From assembly GCA_947493335.1 (NCBI GenBank), contig CANLQO010000001.1, positions 868,001 through 932,000 on the forward strand: 64,000 bases of DNA. Reading direction: 5' to 3'. Made by a program: the position numbers and the translations under genes. Source of the stretch: an uncultured Paracoccaceae bacterium (GTDB lineage: Bacteria; Pseudomonadota; Alphaproteobacteria; Rhodobacterales; Rhodobacteraceae). Positions 37,701-46,377 of the stretch are shown here, piece after piece; within the stretch, counting starts at the first letter, position 1, and each line of letters starts with the position of its first letter. The notes beneath the pieces were generated by a model. That model searched no databases. It saw nothing but the letters and a program-made list of their open reading frames with translations, and was not told the DNA's origin.

Positions 37701-38626
37701 TAGAAGCGGTGTTCATGGATCTGCCACTTTTGACAGGTGATGAGACCCCGCATGAGCCGCATCTGGCGATCACCGCAAGCCCCTGGAAAGGGTCAGTCGC
37801 GGTTTATGCTTCATCCCAGGACAACAACTATGCTTTGCAGGATGTGGTCAGCGACCGCAGCACGATTGGGGTCACGCAAACAGCGCTTGCAAAGGGGCCA
37901 ACCGGTATTTGGGATCGCAGAACGGTACGGGTCAAGCTTGTCAGTGGCGGGTTGAGTTCGGCGACGCAAGAAGCAGTGCTTTCCGGCGCGAACTCAATCG
38001 CAATCGGAGATGGATCAACCGACCAATGGGAGGTCTTCCAGTTTTTGCACGCAACGTTGGTCGATCAACGCACTTACGATTTGAGCGGCCTCTTACGTGG
38101 CCAATCCGGTTCCGATGGTGTTGTGCCCGATGCATGGCCAGCTGGATCAAAGGTTGTTCTTCTCGACGGCCGACCATCGCAGGTTTCGATCCCGAGTGCA
38201 GCGCGCGGAACTCCCCGTCACTATCGGTATGGCCCGGTTATCAGGGCGTATTCTGATCGTAGCTATCGCCATCAGGAGCTGACATTTAAGGGTAACGGCT
38301 ATCGTCCCTACTCAGTGGCACATCTACGGGCGGAGCTGATGAGCGGTGATCTCCATGTTGACTGGATCAGGCGCACCCGGATCGACGGCGACATTTGGTC
38401 GGATGGTGAAGTGCCATTAGGTGAAGAAACAGAGGCCTATATCCTTCGTGTCCAGCAAGGACAAAGCATCTTGCGTGAAGAAGCGCTGGTGCAACCAAGT
38501 TGGACATATAGTGCCGCAGCACAGACCGCAGACACCGGCGGTGCAGACTTTGAGATCGCTGTTGCACAGGTGTCTGCCCGCTACGGTACTGGGCCATTTC
38601 AGACCATCAAAGTGAGCCAGTCCTGA
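34712..38626 (+). CDS. GTA gp15, tail tip/host specificity 'megatron' protein
   Basis: A 1304-residue protein, the largest in the window. The N-terminus is Gly/Ala-rich (SAAGAAFGGSIGGSVLGLSM), followed by the phage tail tip fold. A TIM-barrel-like glycoside-hydrolase domain lies at about 430-720 (IDFIGIDNYMPLSDWRDG, KPIWFTEFGCAAID, the Glu of TEFG being a candidate catalytic residue). The Phage-tail_3-like region follows (ARAALQPLMLAYGFEVVERD). It probably contacts and perhaps degrades host surface polysaccharide. It is followed by a one-base-coupled gene. Confidence 0.95.
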   Translation: MATIVLSAAGAAFGGSIGGSVLGLSMATVGRAAGAALGRVIDQQVLGAGSEPVEVGRVDRFRLTGASEGMAVQQVFGRMRVPGQVIWATNFLESQTTSGGGKGAATQPNTTEFGYTVSLAIALCEGEITRVGRVWADGTEIAPQVLNMRTYKGTSVQQPDPKIVAVEGADHAPAYRGIAYVVLEDLELGQFGNRVPQLTFEVMRPSEPDEPRDRADIARQVRGVAMIPGTGEFSLSTGPVYLSGAYGEQIAINENTPSGQSDFLTATAALTEEMPACKSVSLVVSWFGTDLRCGACEVAPKVEQKTAEGDPIAWRVADIERAEAGIVPQLDGRPVYGGTPGDQSVVEAIKELRAQGQRPMFYPFILMEQMSGNGLPDPWSSSASQAVLPWRGRITTSKAPGQPGSPDETATATAQVDAFFGTASPSDFTIDGEAVHYTGPSEWRYRRFILHYAHLCAAAGGVSAFCIGSEMVALTQIRGAGGSFPAVDALCQLAAECRAILGPSCKISYAADWSEYHGYQPVGTSDKHFHLDPLWADPNIDFIGIDNYMPLSDWRDGSDHVDASWNSIYNLDYLQSNITGGEGYDWYYATQADRDAQNRTPITDGDGEPWVWRYKDLPGWWSNPHHNRINGQRQATSTSWVPESKPIWFTEFGCAAIDKGTNQPNKFLDPKSSESFMPFYSNGLRDDFMQMQYLRAFYGHYAVSANNPLGTGAYNGRMIDMSRAHVWAWDARPFPFFPANASLWSDGDNYARGHWLNGRTSSRTLASVVAEICERAGVTQYDVSKLYGLVRGYVVTDAGSARAALQPLMLAYGFEVVERDGTLVFFNRDGASVAMLTHDDLALDEEKDTVTVHTRHPAAEVAGRVQVGYLDAEGDYEAAVSETIHPDDQTTTISRSEFPLALTRTEGAKIAARWTHEARVAKDSVTFALPPSQTSIGAGDIIDLRDNGRQGLFRIDRTENAGLVMAEATRIDQEIYLPQSMVEETARLRPFKAPTPVEAVFMDLPLLTGDETPHEPHLAITASPWKGSVAVYASSQDNNYALQDVVSDRSTIGVTQTALAKGPTGIWDRRTVRVKLVSGGLSSATQEAVLSGANSIAIGDGSTDQWEVFQFLHATLVDQRTYDLSGLLRGQSGSDGVVPDAWPAGSKVVLLDGRPSQVSIPSAARGTPRHYRYGPVIRAYSDRSYRHQELTFKGNGYRPYSVAHLRAELMSGDLHVDWIRRTRIDGDIWSDGEVPLGEETEAYILRVQQGQSILREEALVQPSWTYSAAAQTADTGGADFEIAVAQVSARYGTGPFQTIKVSQS

Positions 38627-38919
38627 TGCGTCCGGTCTATCCAAGCGATTTGCAAGACGCTGCACGCGCACTTTTGCGCGCGCAACATCAGGATCGGCCC
38701 GTAATGGCACGCGTTATCCTACTCCGGGCAGACATCGCCGACCGTTTTCGCAAACGACACAAACGGCCTCATCCTGAATTTGGTTCCGGCACAATTGGTG
38801 CGGCAGCTCGTAGTTTCGAACGCAGTGCTTTGCCGCGCGCTTGCGATGCCGAATATCTCAGATGTTTGAGGATCATGATCGAAGCCCAACTTGATCCCCC
38901 CGAGCATCATCTGTCGTGA
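38626..38919 (+). CDS. GTA-linked small basic protein
   Basis: A 97-residue protein whose ATG shares one base with the gp15 stop (TGATG), implying translational coupling. It is rich in Arg and His (RFRKRHKRPHPEFGSGTIG) with helical ends (DLQDAARALLRAQHQDRPV). I do not recognise a named domain. Position suggests a gene carried with the GTA tail genes. It is not among the R. capsulatus g1-g15 set as I know it. Confidence 0.7.
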   Translation: MRPVYPSDLQDAARALLRAQHQDRPVMARVILLRADIADRFRKRHKRPHPEFGSGTIGAAARSFERSALPRACDAEYLRCLRIMIEAQLDPPEHHLS

Positions 38920-38996
38920 TGCAGCCGATCAAACCTTTGTTCTTTGAGATTTGTGCCTATCTGGGGTAAGCACGACCCGAACAAAGGAGATGCGAC

Positions 38997-39806
38997 ATGG
39001 CCGAAGCCCGCCCAAACCTGCACGAAGTCGATCCTGTTTGGCTGCGCATCTGCGAAGAGGCGCAGGAGAGTGTGGAACGGGAGCCGTTGATCGGTGCGCT
39101 GGTGCATGATGGCGTCCTGCAGCATGCCGGGTTCGACCATGCGCTTGGCTATCGGCTGGCGATGAAGCTGGCATCAAGTGAAATGTCGGCACAAACCGTC
39201 AGTGAAATTGCGCGGATGGCCTATACGGCAGAGCCAAGCCTGACCCAGGATGCCCGCGCGGATCTGGTCGCAACTTACGACCGTGATCCAGCATGCCATC
39301 GCTTTATCCAGCCGTTGATGTTCTTCAAGGGATTTCAGGCCGTGCAGGCCTACCGTCTCGGTCATCACCTCTTTACGACAGGGCAGCATGATTTGGCCTA
39401 TTTTGTGCAAATGCGTGTGTCAGAGGTTTTTGGCGTTGATATCCATCCTGCCGCCACCATTGGTAAGGGCATTATGATTGATCATGCCCATTCCATCGTC
39501 ATCGGTGAAACGGCGGTTGTCGGCGATAACGTTTCGATGCTGCATTCAGTCACACTGGGTGGTACGGGCAAAGAAGAGGAAATTCGGCATCCGACCATCG
39601 GCAACGGGGTCCTGATCGGGGCCGGGGCCAAAGTTCTGGGCAATATTACCGTTGGGCATTGCAGCCGCATCGCTGCGGGTTCGGTTGTGTTGCAGGATGT
39701 TCCACCCATGAAGACTGTGGCAGGTGTCCCCGCAAAGATTGTTGGGGAAGCGGGATGTTCGCAGCCATCAGTGACCATGCACCAGATGCTGGGACAGGTT
39801 GATTAA
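38997..39806 (+). CDS. cysE: serine O-acetyltransferase
   Basis: A 269-residue cytosolic enzyme making O-acetylserine for cysteine synthesis. An N-terminal helical domain (EEAQESVEREPLIGALVHDG) precedes the left-handed beta-helix of hexapeptide repeats: HPAATIGKGIMIDHAHSIVI, then GETAVVGDNVSMLHSVTLGG, and CSRIAAGSVVLQDVPP. Catalytic His in DHAH and the C-terminal tail, a feedback-inhibition site in this family, are present. AAAGGAGATGCGAC precedes the start. A strong terminator follows. Confidence 0.97.
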   Translation: MAEARPNLHEVDPVWLRICEEAQESVEREPLIGALVHDGVLQHAGFDHALGYRLAMKLASSEMSAQTVSEIARMAYTAEPSLTQDARADLVATYDRDPACHRFIQPLMFFKGFQAVQAYRLGHHLFTTGQHDLAYFVQMRVSEVFGVDIHPAATIGKGIMIDHAHSIVIGETAVVGDNVSMLHSVTLGGTGKEEEIRHPTIGNGVLIGAGAKVLGNITVGHCSRIAAGSVVLQDVPPMKTVAGVPAKIVGEAGCSQPSVTMHQMLGQVD

Positions 39807-39831
39807 AACGCAAAAACGTCGCTAGAAATCA

Positions 39832-39860
39832 AAACGCCGGGCAATTTGCCCGGCGTTTCT
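39832..39860. terminator. terminator between cysE and pdhC
   Basis: A perfect long stem AAACGCCGGGCAA/TTGCCCGGCGTTT with a one-base nominal loop, followed by TTTCTCGTTCTT on the plus strand, lies between convergent genes. Confidence 0.9.
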
Positions 39861-39875
39861 CGTTCTTGGGACCGT

Positions 39876-41168
39876 TTAGGCCAACATTGTCATGGGGCTT
39901 TCCAGATTGTCCTTGATGGCCTGCAATAAGTTTGCGCCAAGGGCACCATCAATGACACGGTGATCGACTGACAGGGTCACCGACATGACCATGCCTACCG
40001 TTAGTTCACCATCTGCGCCGACGATCGGCTTTTTCACGCCTGCGCCGACAGCAAGAATGGCGGCATGTGGCGGATTGATGATGGCATCAAAGTTGTCGAT
40101 GCCAAACATGCCGAGGTTCGAAATCGCGAAGCTGCCGCCCTGGTATTCATGTGGTGCAAGCTTGCGGTCACGCGCGCGGCTGGCCAAATCCTTCATTTCG
40201 GCAGACAAGGCAGAAAGCGACTTCATCTCTGCATCTTTCAGAACCGGTGTGAACAAGCCGCCCTCAATTGCGACTGCCACTGCGACGTCAGATTTTTCAA
40301 ACTTCAGCGTCCGATCGCCGGCCCAAACAGCGTTGGCTTCCGGCACCTGTTGCAGCGCCAGTGCACAGGCCTTGATAATGAAATCGTTGACCGAGAGTTT
40401 TACCCCGCGCGGTTCAAGTTGCTTGTTCAACTGGCTGCGGAACTTCATCAGCGCATCAAGTTGGATGTCGCGACGCAGATAAAAGTGCGGCACCGATTGC
40501 TTGGCTTCGGTCAGGCGAGCCGCAATGGTCTTGCGCATGCCGTCCAGTTTGACTTCTTCGAAGGGGCGACCTTCGTAGGTCTTTATCACGACGTCGGTGC
40601 TTGGACCGGTCGCCACGGCTGCTGGCGGGGTTTCTGCCTTAGCGGCGGGTGCGGAAGCAGGCATGGCACCGGGCGTAGCGTTCTCGACGTCCGCCTTCAC
40701 GATCCGGCCGTGTGGGCCCGACCCTGAGATAGTTGCAAGATCAAGACCCTTGTCCGCTGCTATCCGCCGGGCCAAAGGCGATGCGAAGACCCGGTTGCCG
40801 TCCTTTGATGGTGCAGCGGGGGCAGGGGACGCCGTTGGCGCGGGCGCAGATGTGTTTTCTGCAGGGGCCTCGGGGGCCGCCGCTGCTGTCGAGGCAGAGA
40901 CATCGCCAATGTCGTCGGCACTTTCGCCATCTTCCAGCAGAACGGCGATGACATCGTTGACTTTCACGCCTTCGGTCCCTTCGGGCACGATGATCTTGCC
41001 GATCACGCCTTCATCGACGGCTTCAAACTCCATCGTGGCCTTGTCAGTCTCAATCTCGGCCATCACGTCTCCGGATGACACTGTGTCACCCTCTTTGACG
41101 AGCCATTTTGCAAGCGTCCCTTCCTCCATGGTCGGGGACAGGGCGGGCATCAGAATTTCTGTCGGCAT
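39876..41168 (-). CDS. pdhC: pyruvate dehydrogenase E2, dihydrolipoamide acetyltransferase
   Basis: A 430-residue protein transferring acetyl groups to CoA. One N-terminal lipoyl domain with [12 protein letters not shown] (Lys near 44), an Ala/Pro-rich linker (about 90-125), a peripheral subunit-binding domain ([20 protein letters not shown] near 129), then the catalytic domain ending with [14 protein letters not shown], whose His is catalytic. It is the last gene of the pdhABC operon, 12 bp after pdhB. Its lipoyl domain is nearly identical to that of PdhB. Confidence 0.96.
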   Translation of the reverse strand: MPTEILMPALSPTMEEGTLAKWLVKEGDTVSSGDVMAEIETDKATMEFEAVDEGVIGKIIVPEGTEGVKVNDVIAVLLEDGESADDIGDVSASTAAAAPEAPAENTSAPAPTASPAPAAPSKDGNRVFASPLARRIAADKGLDLATISGSGPHGRIVKADVENATPGAMPASAPAAKAETPPAAVATGPSTDVVIKTYEGRPFEEVKLDGMRKTIAARLTEAKQSVPHFYLRRDIQLDALMKFRSQLNKQLEPRGVKLSVNDFIIKACALALQQVPEANAVWAGDRTLKFEKSDVAVAVAIEGGLFTPVLKDAEMKSLSALSAEMKDLASRARDRKLAPHEYQGGSFAISNLGMFGIDNFDAIINPPHAAILAVGAGVKKPIVGADGELTVGMVMSVTLSVDHRVIDGALGANLLQAIKDNLESPMTMLA

Positions 41169-41180
41169 CGCGCGTTCTCC

Positions 41181-42548
41181 TTACCGGTAGGTGACTTTTT
41201 TGACGGCTTCGATGACCTCATCGGTGGTCAGCAAAGCGTGCCGTTCAAGGTTTGCGGCGTAGGGCATTGGCACGTCCTTGCCGGTGCAGGTGATCACCGG
41301 TGCGTCAAGGTAGTCGAATGCTTCTTGCATCACCGTGCTGGCAATGTAGCCGCCAACGCTGCCTTGTGGCCAACCTTCTTCAACCGTGACAAGCCGATTG
41401 GTCTTTCTCACTGACGCAAGGATTGCAGGCATATCCATCGGCCGCAGCGTCCGCAGGTTGATCACCTCGGCGTTGATCCCTTCGTCAGCCAGCTTTTGTG
41501 CAGCTTCAAGCGCGTAGGTCATACCAATCCCGAAGGACACGATGGTCACATCGTCGCCCGCGCGCTCAATCTTCGCCTTGCCGAACGGAATGGTGAAATC
41601 GTCCATGACCGGGACATCAAATGACCGACCATATAGGATCTCGTTCTCAAGGAAGATGACCGGGTTGTCGTCGCGGATCGCCGTTTTCATCAGACCTTTG
41701 GCATCGGCTGCCGAGTAGGGCATCACGACCTTCAAACCGGGCACCTGCATATACCAAGCGGCATAATCCTGCGAATGCTGCGCGCCTACGCGGGCGGCGG
41801 CACCGTTCGGCCCGCGGAACACCATCGGCGCGCCCATCTGGCCGCCCGACATATAGAGCGTCTTCGCCGCAGAGTTGATAATATGGTCAATGGCTTGCAT
41901 GGCGAAGTTAAACGTCATGAATTCGACAATCGGACGCAGGCCGCCAAAGGCTGCGCCGACACCAATCCCGGCAAAGCCATGTTCGGTGATCGGCGTGTCT
42001 ATGACCCGCTTTGCTCCAAATTCATCCAGCAAACCCTGCGAGATCTTATAGGCACCCTGATATTCGGCGACCTCTTCCCCCATCAGGAAGACATGTTCGT
42101 CGCGGCGCATCTCCTCGGCCATTGCATCGCGAAGGGCTTCGCGCACCGTGGTCGATTTCATCTCGGTCCCTTCGGGCCAGTCAGGTGACAGGTCGGCAGA
42201 GGTCACCACCGGCGCAGCGGCCGCGGCCGGTGCGGCAACAGGTGCTGCAGCGGGCGCGGCTTCCGCTGCGGGGGCCGAAGTGGCGCCAGCGGCTGGAACC
42301 TCTTCACCCTCTTCGACCAGAATGGCGATCACATCGTTGACCTTCACACCTTCGGTGCCTTCAGCGATCAGAATTTTTCCGACAACGCCTTCGTCGACGG
42401 CCTCAAATTCCATTGTGGCCTTGTCGGTTTCAATCTCGGCCAGAATGTCGCCGCTTGATACGGTGTCACCTTCTTTGACCAGCCACTTCGCCAGCGTGCC
42501 TTCTTCCATCGTCGGCGACAGGGCGGGCATCAGGATTTCAGTTGCCAT
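41181..42548 (-). CDS. pdhB: pyruvate dehydrogenase E1 beta subunit with N-terminal lipoyl domain
   Basis: A 455-residue E1-beta. Residues 1-80 form a lipoyl domain ([17 protein letters not shown]) joined by an Ala/Pro linker (about 85-120) to the E1-beta fold: [20 protein letters not shown] near 168, [17 protein letters not shown] near 190 and [20 protein letters not shown]. Such a lipoyl-E1-beta fusion is common in alphaproteobacteria. It lies three bases after pdhA and 12 bp before pdhC. Confidence 0.96.
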   Translation of the reverse strand: MATEILMPALSPTMEEGTLAKWLVKEGDTVSSGDILAEIETDKATMEFEAVDEGVVGKILIAEGTEGVKVNDVIAILVEEGEEVPAAGATSAPAAEAAPAAAPVAAPAAAAAPVVTSADLSPDWPEGTEMKSTTVREALRDAMAEEMRRDEHVFLMGEEVAEYQGAYKISQGLLDEFGAKRVIDTPITEHGFAGIGVGAAFGGLRPIVEFMTFNFAMQAIDHIINSAAKTLYMSGGQMGAPMVFRGPNGAAARVGAQHSQDYAAWYMQVPGLKVVMPYSAADAKGLMKTAIRDDNPVIFLENEILYGRSFDVPVMDDFTIPFGKAKIERAGDDVTIVSFGIGMTYALEAAQKLADEGINAEVINLRTLRPMDMPAILASVRKTNRLVTVEEGWPQGSVGGYIASTVMQEAFDYLDAPVITCTGKDVPMPYAANLERHALLTTDEVIEAVKKVTYR

Positions 42549-42551
42549 GAC

Positions 42552-43553
42552 TTACGCCTCCTCTTTCGCGTAGATGTCTGTCCACAGTTCTTCGAGCGCG
42601 GGTTCAGGGCTTTCCTTGGAGAACTCGGCGGCTTCGTTGACGATGGCCTTGATTTCCTTGTCGATGGCCTTGAGGTCATCCTCGGACGCGTGTTTGCCCG
42701 TCAGAAGCATGTCGCGGACCTGTTCGATCGGGTCCCGTTCATCGCGCATTTTTTGCACTTCTTCGCGGGTCCGGTATTTCGCCGGGTCGGACATTGAATG
42801 CCCACGATAGCGATATGTTTTGACCTCAAGAATGTAGGGGCCCTTACCGGCGCGGCAGTGCGCAACGGCGCGTTCGCCAGCTTCTTTCACCGCCAGCACG
42901 TTCATTCCGTCCACCTCTTCGCCCGGAATGCCGTAAGCGGCACCACGTTCCCAAAGGCTTGGCGATTTGGTTGAACGCTTCACGCTCGTGCCCATGGCGT
43001 ATTGGTTGTTCTCAATCACAAAGACGACCGGAAGATCCCATAGCTCTGCCATGTTATATGTTTCATAGACCTGACCTTGGTTGGCAGCGCCGTCACCAAA
43101 GTAGGTAAATGTCACGCGGTCATTGCCAAGATACTTGTCGGCGAATGCAAGCCCTGCGCCCAACGGCACTTGTGCCGCGACGATGCCATGGCCACCGTAA
43201 AAATGCTTCTCTTTCGAGAACATGTGCATAGAGCCGCCCTTGCCCTTGGAAAAGCCGCCCTCACGGCCCGTCAGCTCTGCCATGATACCCTTGGGGTCCA
43301 TGCCGCAGGCCAGCATATGGCCGTGATCGCGGTAGGATGTGATGCGCTTGTCGCCTTCCTCGGCTGCCGCTTCGAGACCGACAACCACAGCCTCTTGCCC
43401 GATATACAGGTGGCAAAAGCCCCCGATCAGACCCATTCCATATAGCTGACCGGCCTTTTCTTCGAACCGGCGGATCAGCAGCATTTCGCGGTAATGGCCC
43501 AGCAATTCCTCGGCCGAGACATTCGGCTTTTTGGCCGCTTTCTTCGGTGGCAT
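42552..43553 (-). CDS. pdhA: pyruvate dehydrogenase E1 alpha subunit
   Basis: A 333-residue thiamine-diphosphate enzyme decarboxylating pyruvate. I set the start at 43553 (MPPKKAAKKPNVSAEELL), with AGGGAGGAA upstream. Motifs: LIRRFEEKAGQLYGMG near 23, the thiamine motif GDGAANQGQVYETYNMAELW near 161 ending in IENNQYAMGT, and the conserved YRYRGHSMSDP phosphorylation-type loop. First gene of pdhABC. An inverted repeat at 43580 lies 27 bp upstream. Confidence 0.96.
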   Translation of the reverse strand: MPPKKAAKKPNVSAEELLGHYREMLLIRRFEEKAGQLYGMGLIGGFCHLYIGQEAVVVGLEAAAEEGDKRITSYRDHGHMLACGMDPKGIMAELTGREGGFSKGKGGSMHMFSKEKHFYGGHGIVAAQVPLGAGLAFADKYLGNDRVTFTYFGDGAANQGQVYETYNMAELWDLPVVFVIENNQYAMGTSVKRSTKSPSLWERGAAYGIPGEEVDGMNVLAVKEAGERAVAHCRAGKGPYILEVKTYRYRGHSMSDPAKYRTREEVQKMRDERDPIEQVRDMLLTGKHASEDDLKAIDKEIKAIVNEAAEFSKESPEPALEELWTDIYAKEEA

Positions 43554-43579
43554 CGTATTCCTCCCTCGTGGCGACAAAG

Positions 43580-43597
43580 TAGTTTAGCGTTAAACTA
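43580..43597. promoter_or_regulatory. candidate operator upstream of pdhA
   Basis: TAGTTTA, four bases (GCGT), then TAAACTA form a perfect 7-bp inverted repeat 27 bp upstream of the pdhA ATG. A possible -10 element (TATGCT) lies next to it on the minus strand. The shape suggests a dimeric repressor or activator of the pyruvate dehydrogenase operon, such as a GntR-type protein. No regulator is adjacent. Confidence 0.45.
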
Positions 43598-43675
43598 TCC
43601 ATATAGCATAGCCGCGACCAAGGCGAGACGCAATGCGTCCCTAGGTCAACCTCTCAGGTCAAACCCGCGTTGCAC

Positions 43676-43975
43676 TCAGCGGATAACAAGTTCGTCGGCA
43701 CGGATCAGCCCAAGTACGTCCCGGGCCTGTTCATCCAAGAGATCAAGATCAAGGTAGGTGTCAGACAGCCGGGCCGTCAGGTTTTCCATCCGGGCCACCT
43801 CTGCTTGCAGGATCGACAGTTCAGCCTGAAGCGCGCGGGCTTCCGCATTGACTTCGGCACGTTTGAACACGCCGTAGTCACCTTGCACGGCGGCAAAGGT
43901 AAAATACAGGCACAACATCAAAGCACCCAGAAAATACAGCAAGGGCCCCATTGGGGGCAAAGCGCGCCGGTTCAT
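43676..43975 (-). CDS. ftsB: FtsB/DivIC-like septum formation protein
   Basis: A 99-residue single-span membrane protein: a short cytoplasmic N-terminus, a transmembrane helix at about 12-30 (LLYFLGALMLCLYFTFAAV), then a coiled coil (ARALQAELSILQAEVARMEN). This is the size and layout of FtsB/DivIC, a division scaffold with FtsL and FtsQ. Location upstream of pdhA, on the same strand, is common in alphaproteobacteria. The name rests on architecture and context. Confidence 0.82.
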   Translation of the reverse strand: MNRRALPPMGPLLYFLGALMLCLYFTFAAVQGDYGVFKRAEVNAEARALQAELSILQAEVARMENLTARLSDTYLDLDLLDEQARDVLGLIRADELVIR

Positions 43976-44069
43976 CTGCCTCTCCTGCAGCTCTTGTGGG
44001 CTGCGTTCCGACAGAATCGCACAAACGATTCGCCTTGGGAATCCCCTAATTGCGCGGACGTGAAGAAAC

Positions 44070-44960
44070 TTAACCGGCGACCGATGCCGCGAAAATGTCT
44101 TCGATTGTGGTGCTGAGCATTTCGTTGAATTCGGCGTCGCTTTGCTGGGCTGTCAGCCCTTCTGTCAGCGCGCGAGAAAAGCTGGCGATCACACCATTGT
44201 TCTGAGCCAGCCGCGCATTCGCTTCTTCGCGCGAATACCCACCTGAAAGCGCCACAACCCGCATGACCTTGGGGTGATCCACAAGTGGCTGATAGATGTT
44301 GGCGTCCTCTGGCAGGGTCAGCTTCAGCATGATTTCCTGACCCTCGGGGATCCGGGCCAGATGTCGCAGGATCGCATCGCAGAGCATCTTTTCCGCGGCG
44401 GCCTTACCGGTCATGTTGATATTGATCTCAGGCTCCAGGATCGGCATCAGACCGTGTTCCAGCACCCGAAGTCCCACATCGAATTGCTGGGTCACGATCG
44501 CCTCAATTCCTGCCTCGGACACCGCATTGATGACCGACCGTTCCTTGGTTCCGAAAATGCCTTTGTCTTTCGCGCGTGCCAAAAGCGCGTCCAGACCCGG
44601 CATCGGTTTGAGCAGTTGCACACCGTTGATCTCGGCTTCCAAGCCCTTGTCGATTTTCAGGAATGGCACCACGCGGCGTTCGGCCCACAGGTACTCTGCC
44701 GCCGATTGTCCGCCAAAATCACGGTCCATCGTCATCTCGAACAGGATCGCGCCGACGACCTTGGCGCCCGTAAATGCCGGGGCCGCCACGATCCGTGCGC
44801 GCATCGCGTGGATCATGTCGAACATCTCGGCATCGTTGGAATATGCATCCTCGGACACGCCATAAAGCCGCAGCGCCTTGGGCGTTGATCCACCGCTTTG
44901 GTCCAATGCCGCGATAAATCCGTTTCCGCCCCGTACTTGCGCTGCCATATCCTGATGCAC
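44070..44960 (-). CDS. class I fructose-bisphosphate aldolase
   Basis: A 296-residue Schiff-base aldolase of glycolysis and gluconeogenesis. GGNGFIAALDQSGGSTPKAL near the N-terminus is the family start, with EPEININMTGKAAAE in mid-protein, the likely Schiff-base Lys in IMLKLTLPEDAN, and VVALSGGYSREEANARLA near the end. I chose the GTG at 44960, with GGAG seven bases upstream; a TTG at 44966 and an ATG at 44948 are alternatives. It lies next to pgk on the same strand, a sensible pairing. Confidence 0.93.
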   Translation of the reverse strand: MHQDMAAQVRGGNGFIAALDQSGGSTPKALRLYGVSEDAYSNDAEMFDMIHAMRARIVAAPAFTGAKVVGAILFEMTMDRDFGGQSAAEYLWAERRVVPFLKIDKGLEAEINGVQLLKPMPGLDALLARAKDKGIFGTKERSVINAVSEAGIEAIVTQQFDVGLRVLEHGLMPILEPEININMTGKAAAEKMLCDAILRHLARIPEGQEIMLKLTLPEDANIYQPLVDHPKVMRVVALSGGYSREEANARLAQNNGVIASFSRALTEGLTAQQSDAEFNEMLSTTIEDIFAASVAG

Positions 44961-45071
44961 TGTCAATCTCCGTCAATCAATCCAAGGGATCGTTCCCCTG
45001 ACCATGTCCTTAGGACAGGGGGGATGGGCTGACAATTCTGGTGGCGCTAACGCTGGCGCTATCAGGGGCGA

Positions 45072-46250
45072 TTATCCTTTCAACGCGGCGACGCCGGGCA
45101 GGTCCTTGCCTTCCAGCCACTCCAGAAACGCACCTCCGGCGGTCGAGATATAGGAGAAGTCTTCGGCTGCTCCGGCCTTGTTCAACGCCGCCACGGTATC
45201 GCCGCCACCGGCCACGGACGTCAGCTTGCCTGCCTTGGACAGGGCGGCCGCCTTGGCGGCGGCAGCATTCGTGGCGGCATCAAAGGGCTCAATCTCAAAA
45301 GCACCCAAAGGACCGTTCCAGACAAGCGTTTGGCTTGTCTCAAGCGCCGCTGCGATTGCCGCTACAGCTTCCGGACCGGCGTCAAGGATCATGGCGTCCG
45401 CCGGGCAGGCGTCGGCACGCACAACTTCATTGTCGGCGCCAGCCGCAAATTCGCGCGCAACCACAACGTCGGCGGGCAGCAGGATCTTGCATCCCGCTGT
45501 TTCGGCCTTGGCCATGATTTCGCGGGCGGTGTCGGCCAAATCATGTTCGCAGAGCGACTTGCCCACATCCTTGCCCTGCGCAGCCAGAAACGTGTTGGCC
45601 ATGCCCCCACCGATCACCAGCGTGTCGACTTTTGACACCAGATTGCCCAGCAATTCCAGTTTGGTGGATACTTTCGCGCCGCCAACGACGGCCATCACCG
45701 GACGTTTGGGCGTTTCAAGAGCGTTTTCCAGTGCGCGCAATTCTTCTTCCATCAACCGGCCCGCGCAGGCGGGAAGCAGATGCGCGATCGCTTCTGTGCT
45801 GGCGTGGGCGCGATGGGCCGCAGAAAATGCGTCATTGACGTAGATATCGGCCAATGATGCCAACCGTTTCGCGAATGCCGGGTCATTGGCGTCTTCGCCG
45901 GGGTTAAAGCGCAGGTTCTCTAGCAGAAGGATTTCGTCGCCCTCCAACTCTTTTACCGCGTCGCGATAGTCGGCGTTTGCCCAAACGACCGGCCAGCCGA
46001 GTACTTCTGCGACGGTGCCCGCGATGTGTTCTAGCGACATCTCGGGCACGACATTGCCCTTGGGGCGGCCATAGTGCGCCATCAAGATTACAGTGCCGCC
46101 TGCATGTTGGATATGGTCAACTGTTGGCACGATCCGCTCAATGCGGGTGGCATCCGTCACAACGCCGTTTTCCATTGGCACGTTGATATCGACCCGTACC
46201 AGAACCCGCTTTTTGTTGAGGTCCATGTCATCAAGGGTTTTCCAGGCCAT
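45072..46250 (-). CDS. pgk: phosphoglycerate kinase
   Basis: A 392-residue cytosolic kinase converting 1,3-bisphosphoglycerate and ADP to 3-phosphoglycerate and ATP. The start at 46250 ([19 protein letters not shown]) has AGGAG upstream. Substrate motifs [10 protein letters not shown] and AHYGRPKG, the hinge [13 protein letters not shown], nucleotide-loop [13 protein letters not shown] and the C-terminal [15 protein letters not shown] are present. The divergent ppi gene starts 127 bp away. Confidence 0.97.
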   Translation of the reverse strand: MAWKTLDDMDLNKKRVLVRVDINVPMENGVVTDATRIERIVPTVDHIQHAGGTVILMAHYGRPKGNVVPEMSLEHIAGTVAEVLGWPVVWANADYRDAVKELEGDEILLLENLRFNPGEDANDPAFAKRLASLADIYVNDAFSAAHRAHASTEAIAHLLPACAGRLMEEELRALENALETPKRPVMAVVGGAKVSTKLELLGNLVSKVDTLVIGGGMANTFLAAQGKDVGKSLCEHDLADTAREIMAKAETAGCKILLPADVVVAREFAAGADNEVVRADACPADAMILDAGPEAVAAIAAALETSQTLVWNGPLGAFEIEPFDAATNAAAAKAAALSKAGKLTSVAGGGDTVAALNKAGAAEDFSYISTAGGAFLEWLEGKDLPGVAALKG

Positions 46251-46377
46251 ATCATGCTCCTTTTGGGTTAATGCCGTCCAGATGCGGCAAGGATGCGTCA
46301 ACGTCAACAGCAGGCGCTTGGCAATTGCGCCTCTGCGCCATATGTCTTGCCCCAACTCAAAGAAACAGGAGAGCGGC

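Larger units (their letters stand above)
24740..38919 (+). mobile_element. gene transfer agent (GTA) structural cluster, R. capsulatus type
   Basis: Seventeen consecutive plus-strand genes follow the order of the R. capsulatus GTA: g1 small terminase, g2 large terminase, g3 portal, g3.5, g4 protease, g5 capsid, g6-g8 connectors, g9 tail tube, g10, g10.1, g11 tape measure, g12-g15 baseplate and tip, plus one coupled gene at 38626. No frame is broken. No integrase, lysis gene or replication gene is present, which is typical because GTAs package host DNA and their lysis, spike and regulator genes lie elsewhere. Neighbours mltG and cysE are housekeeping genes, consistent with long-term vertical inheritance. 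Confidence 0.95.

Noticed and set aside
24740-38919. GTA cluster as an intact prophage
   Set aside because: No integrase, repressor, replication or lysis genes, and gene order matches GTA rather than a temperate phage.
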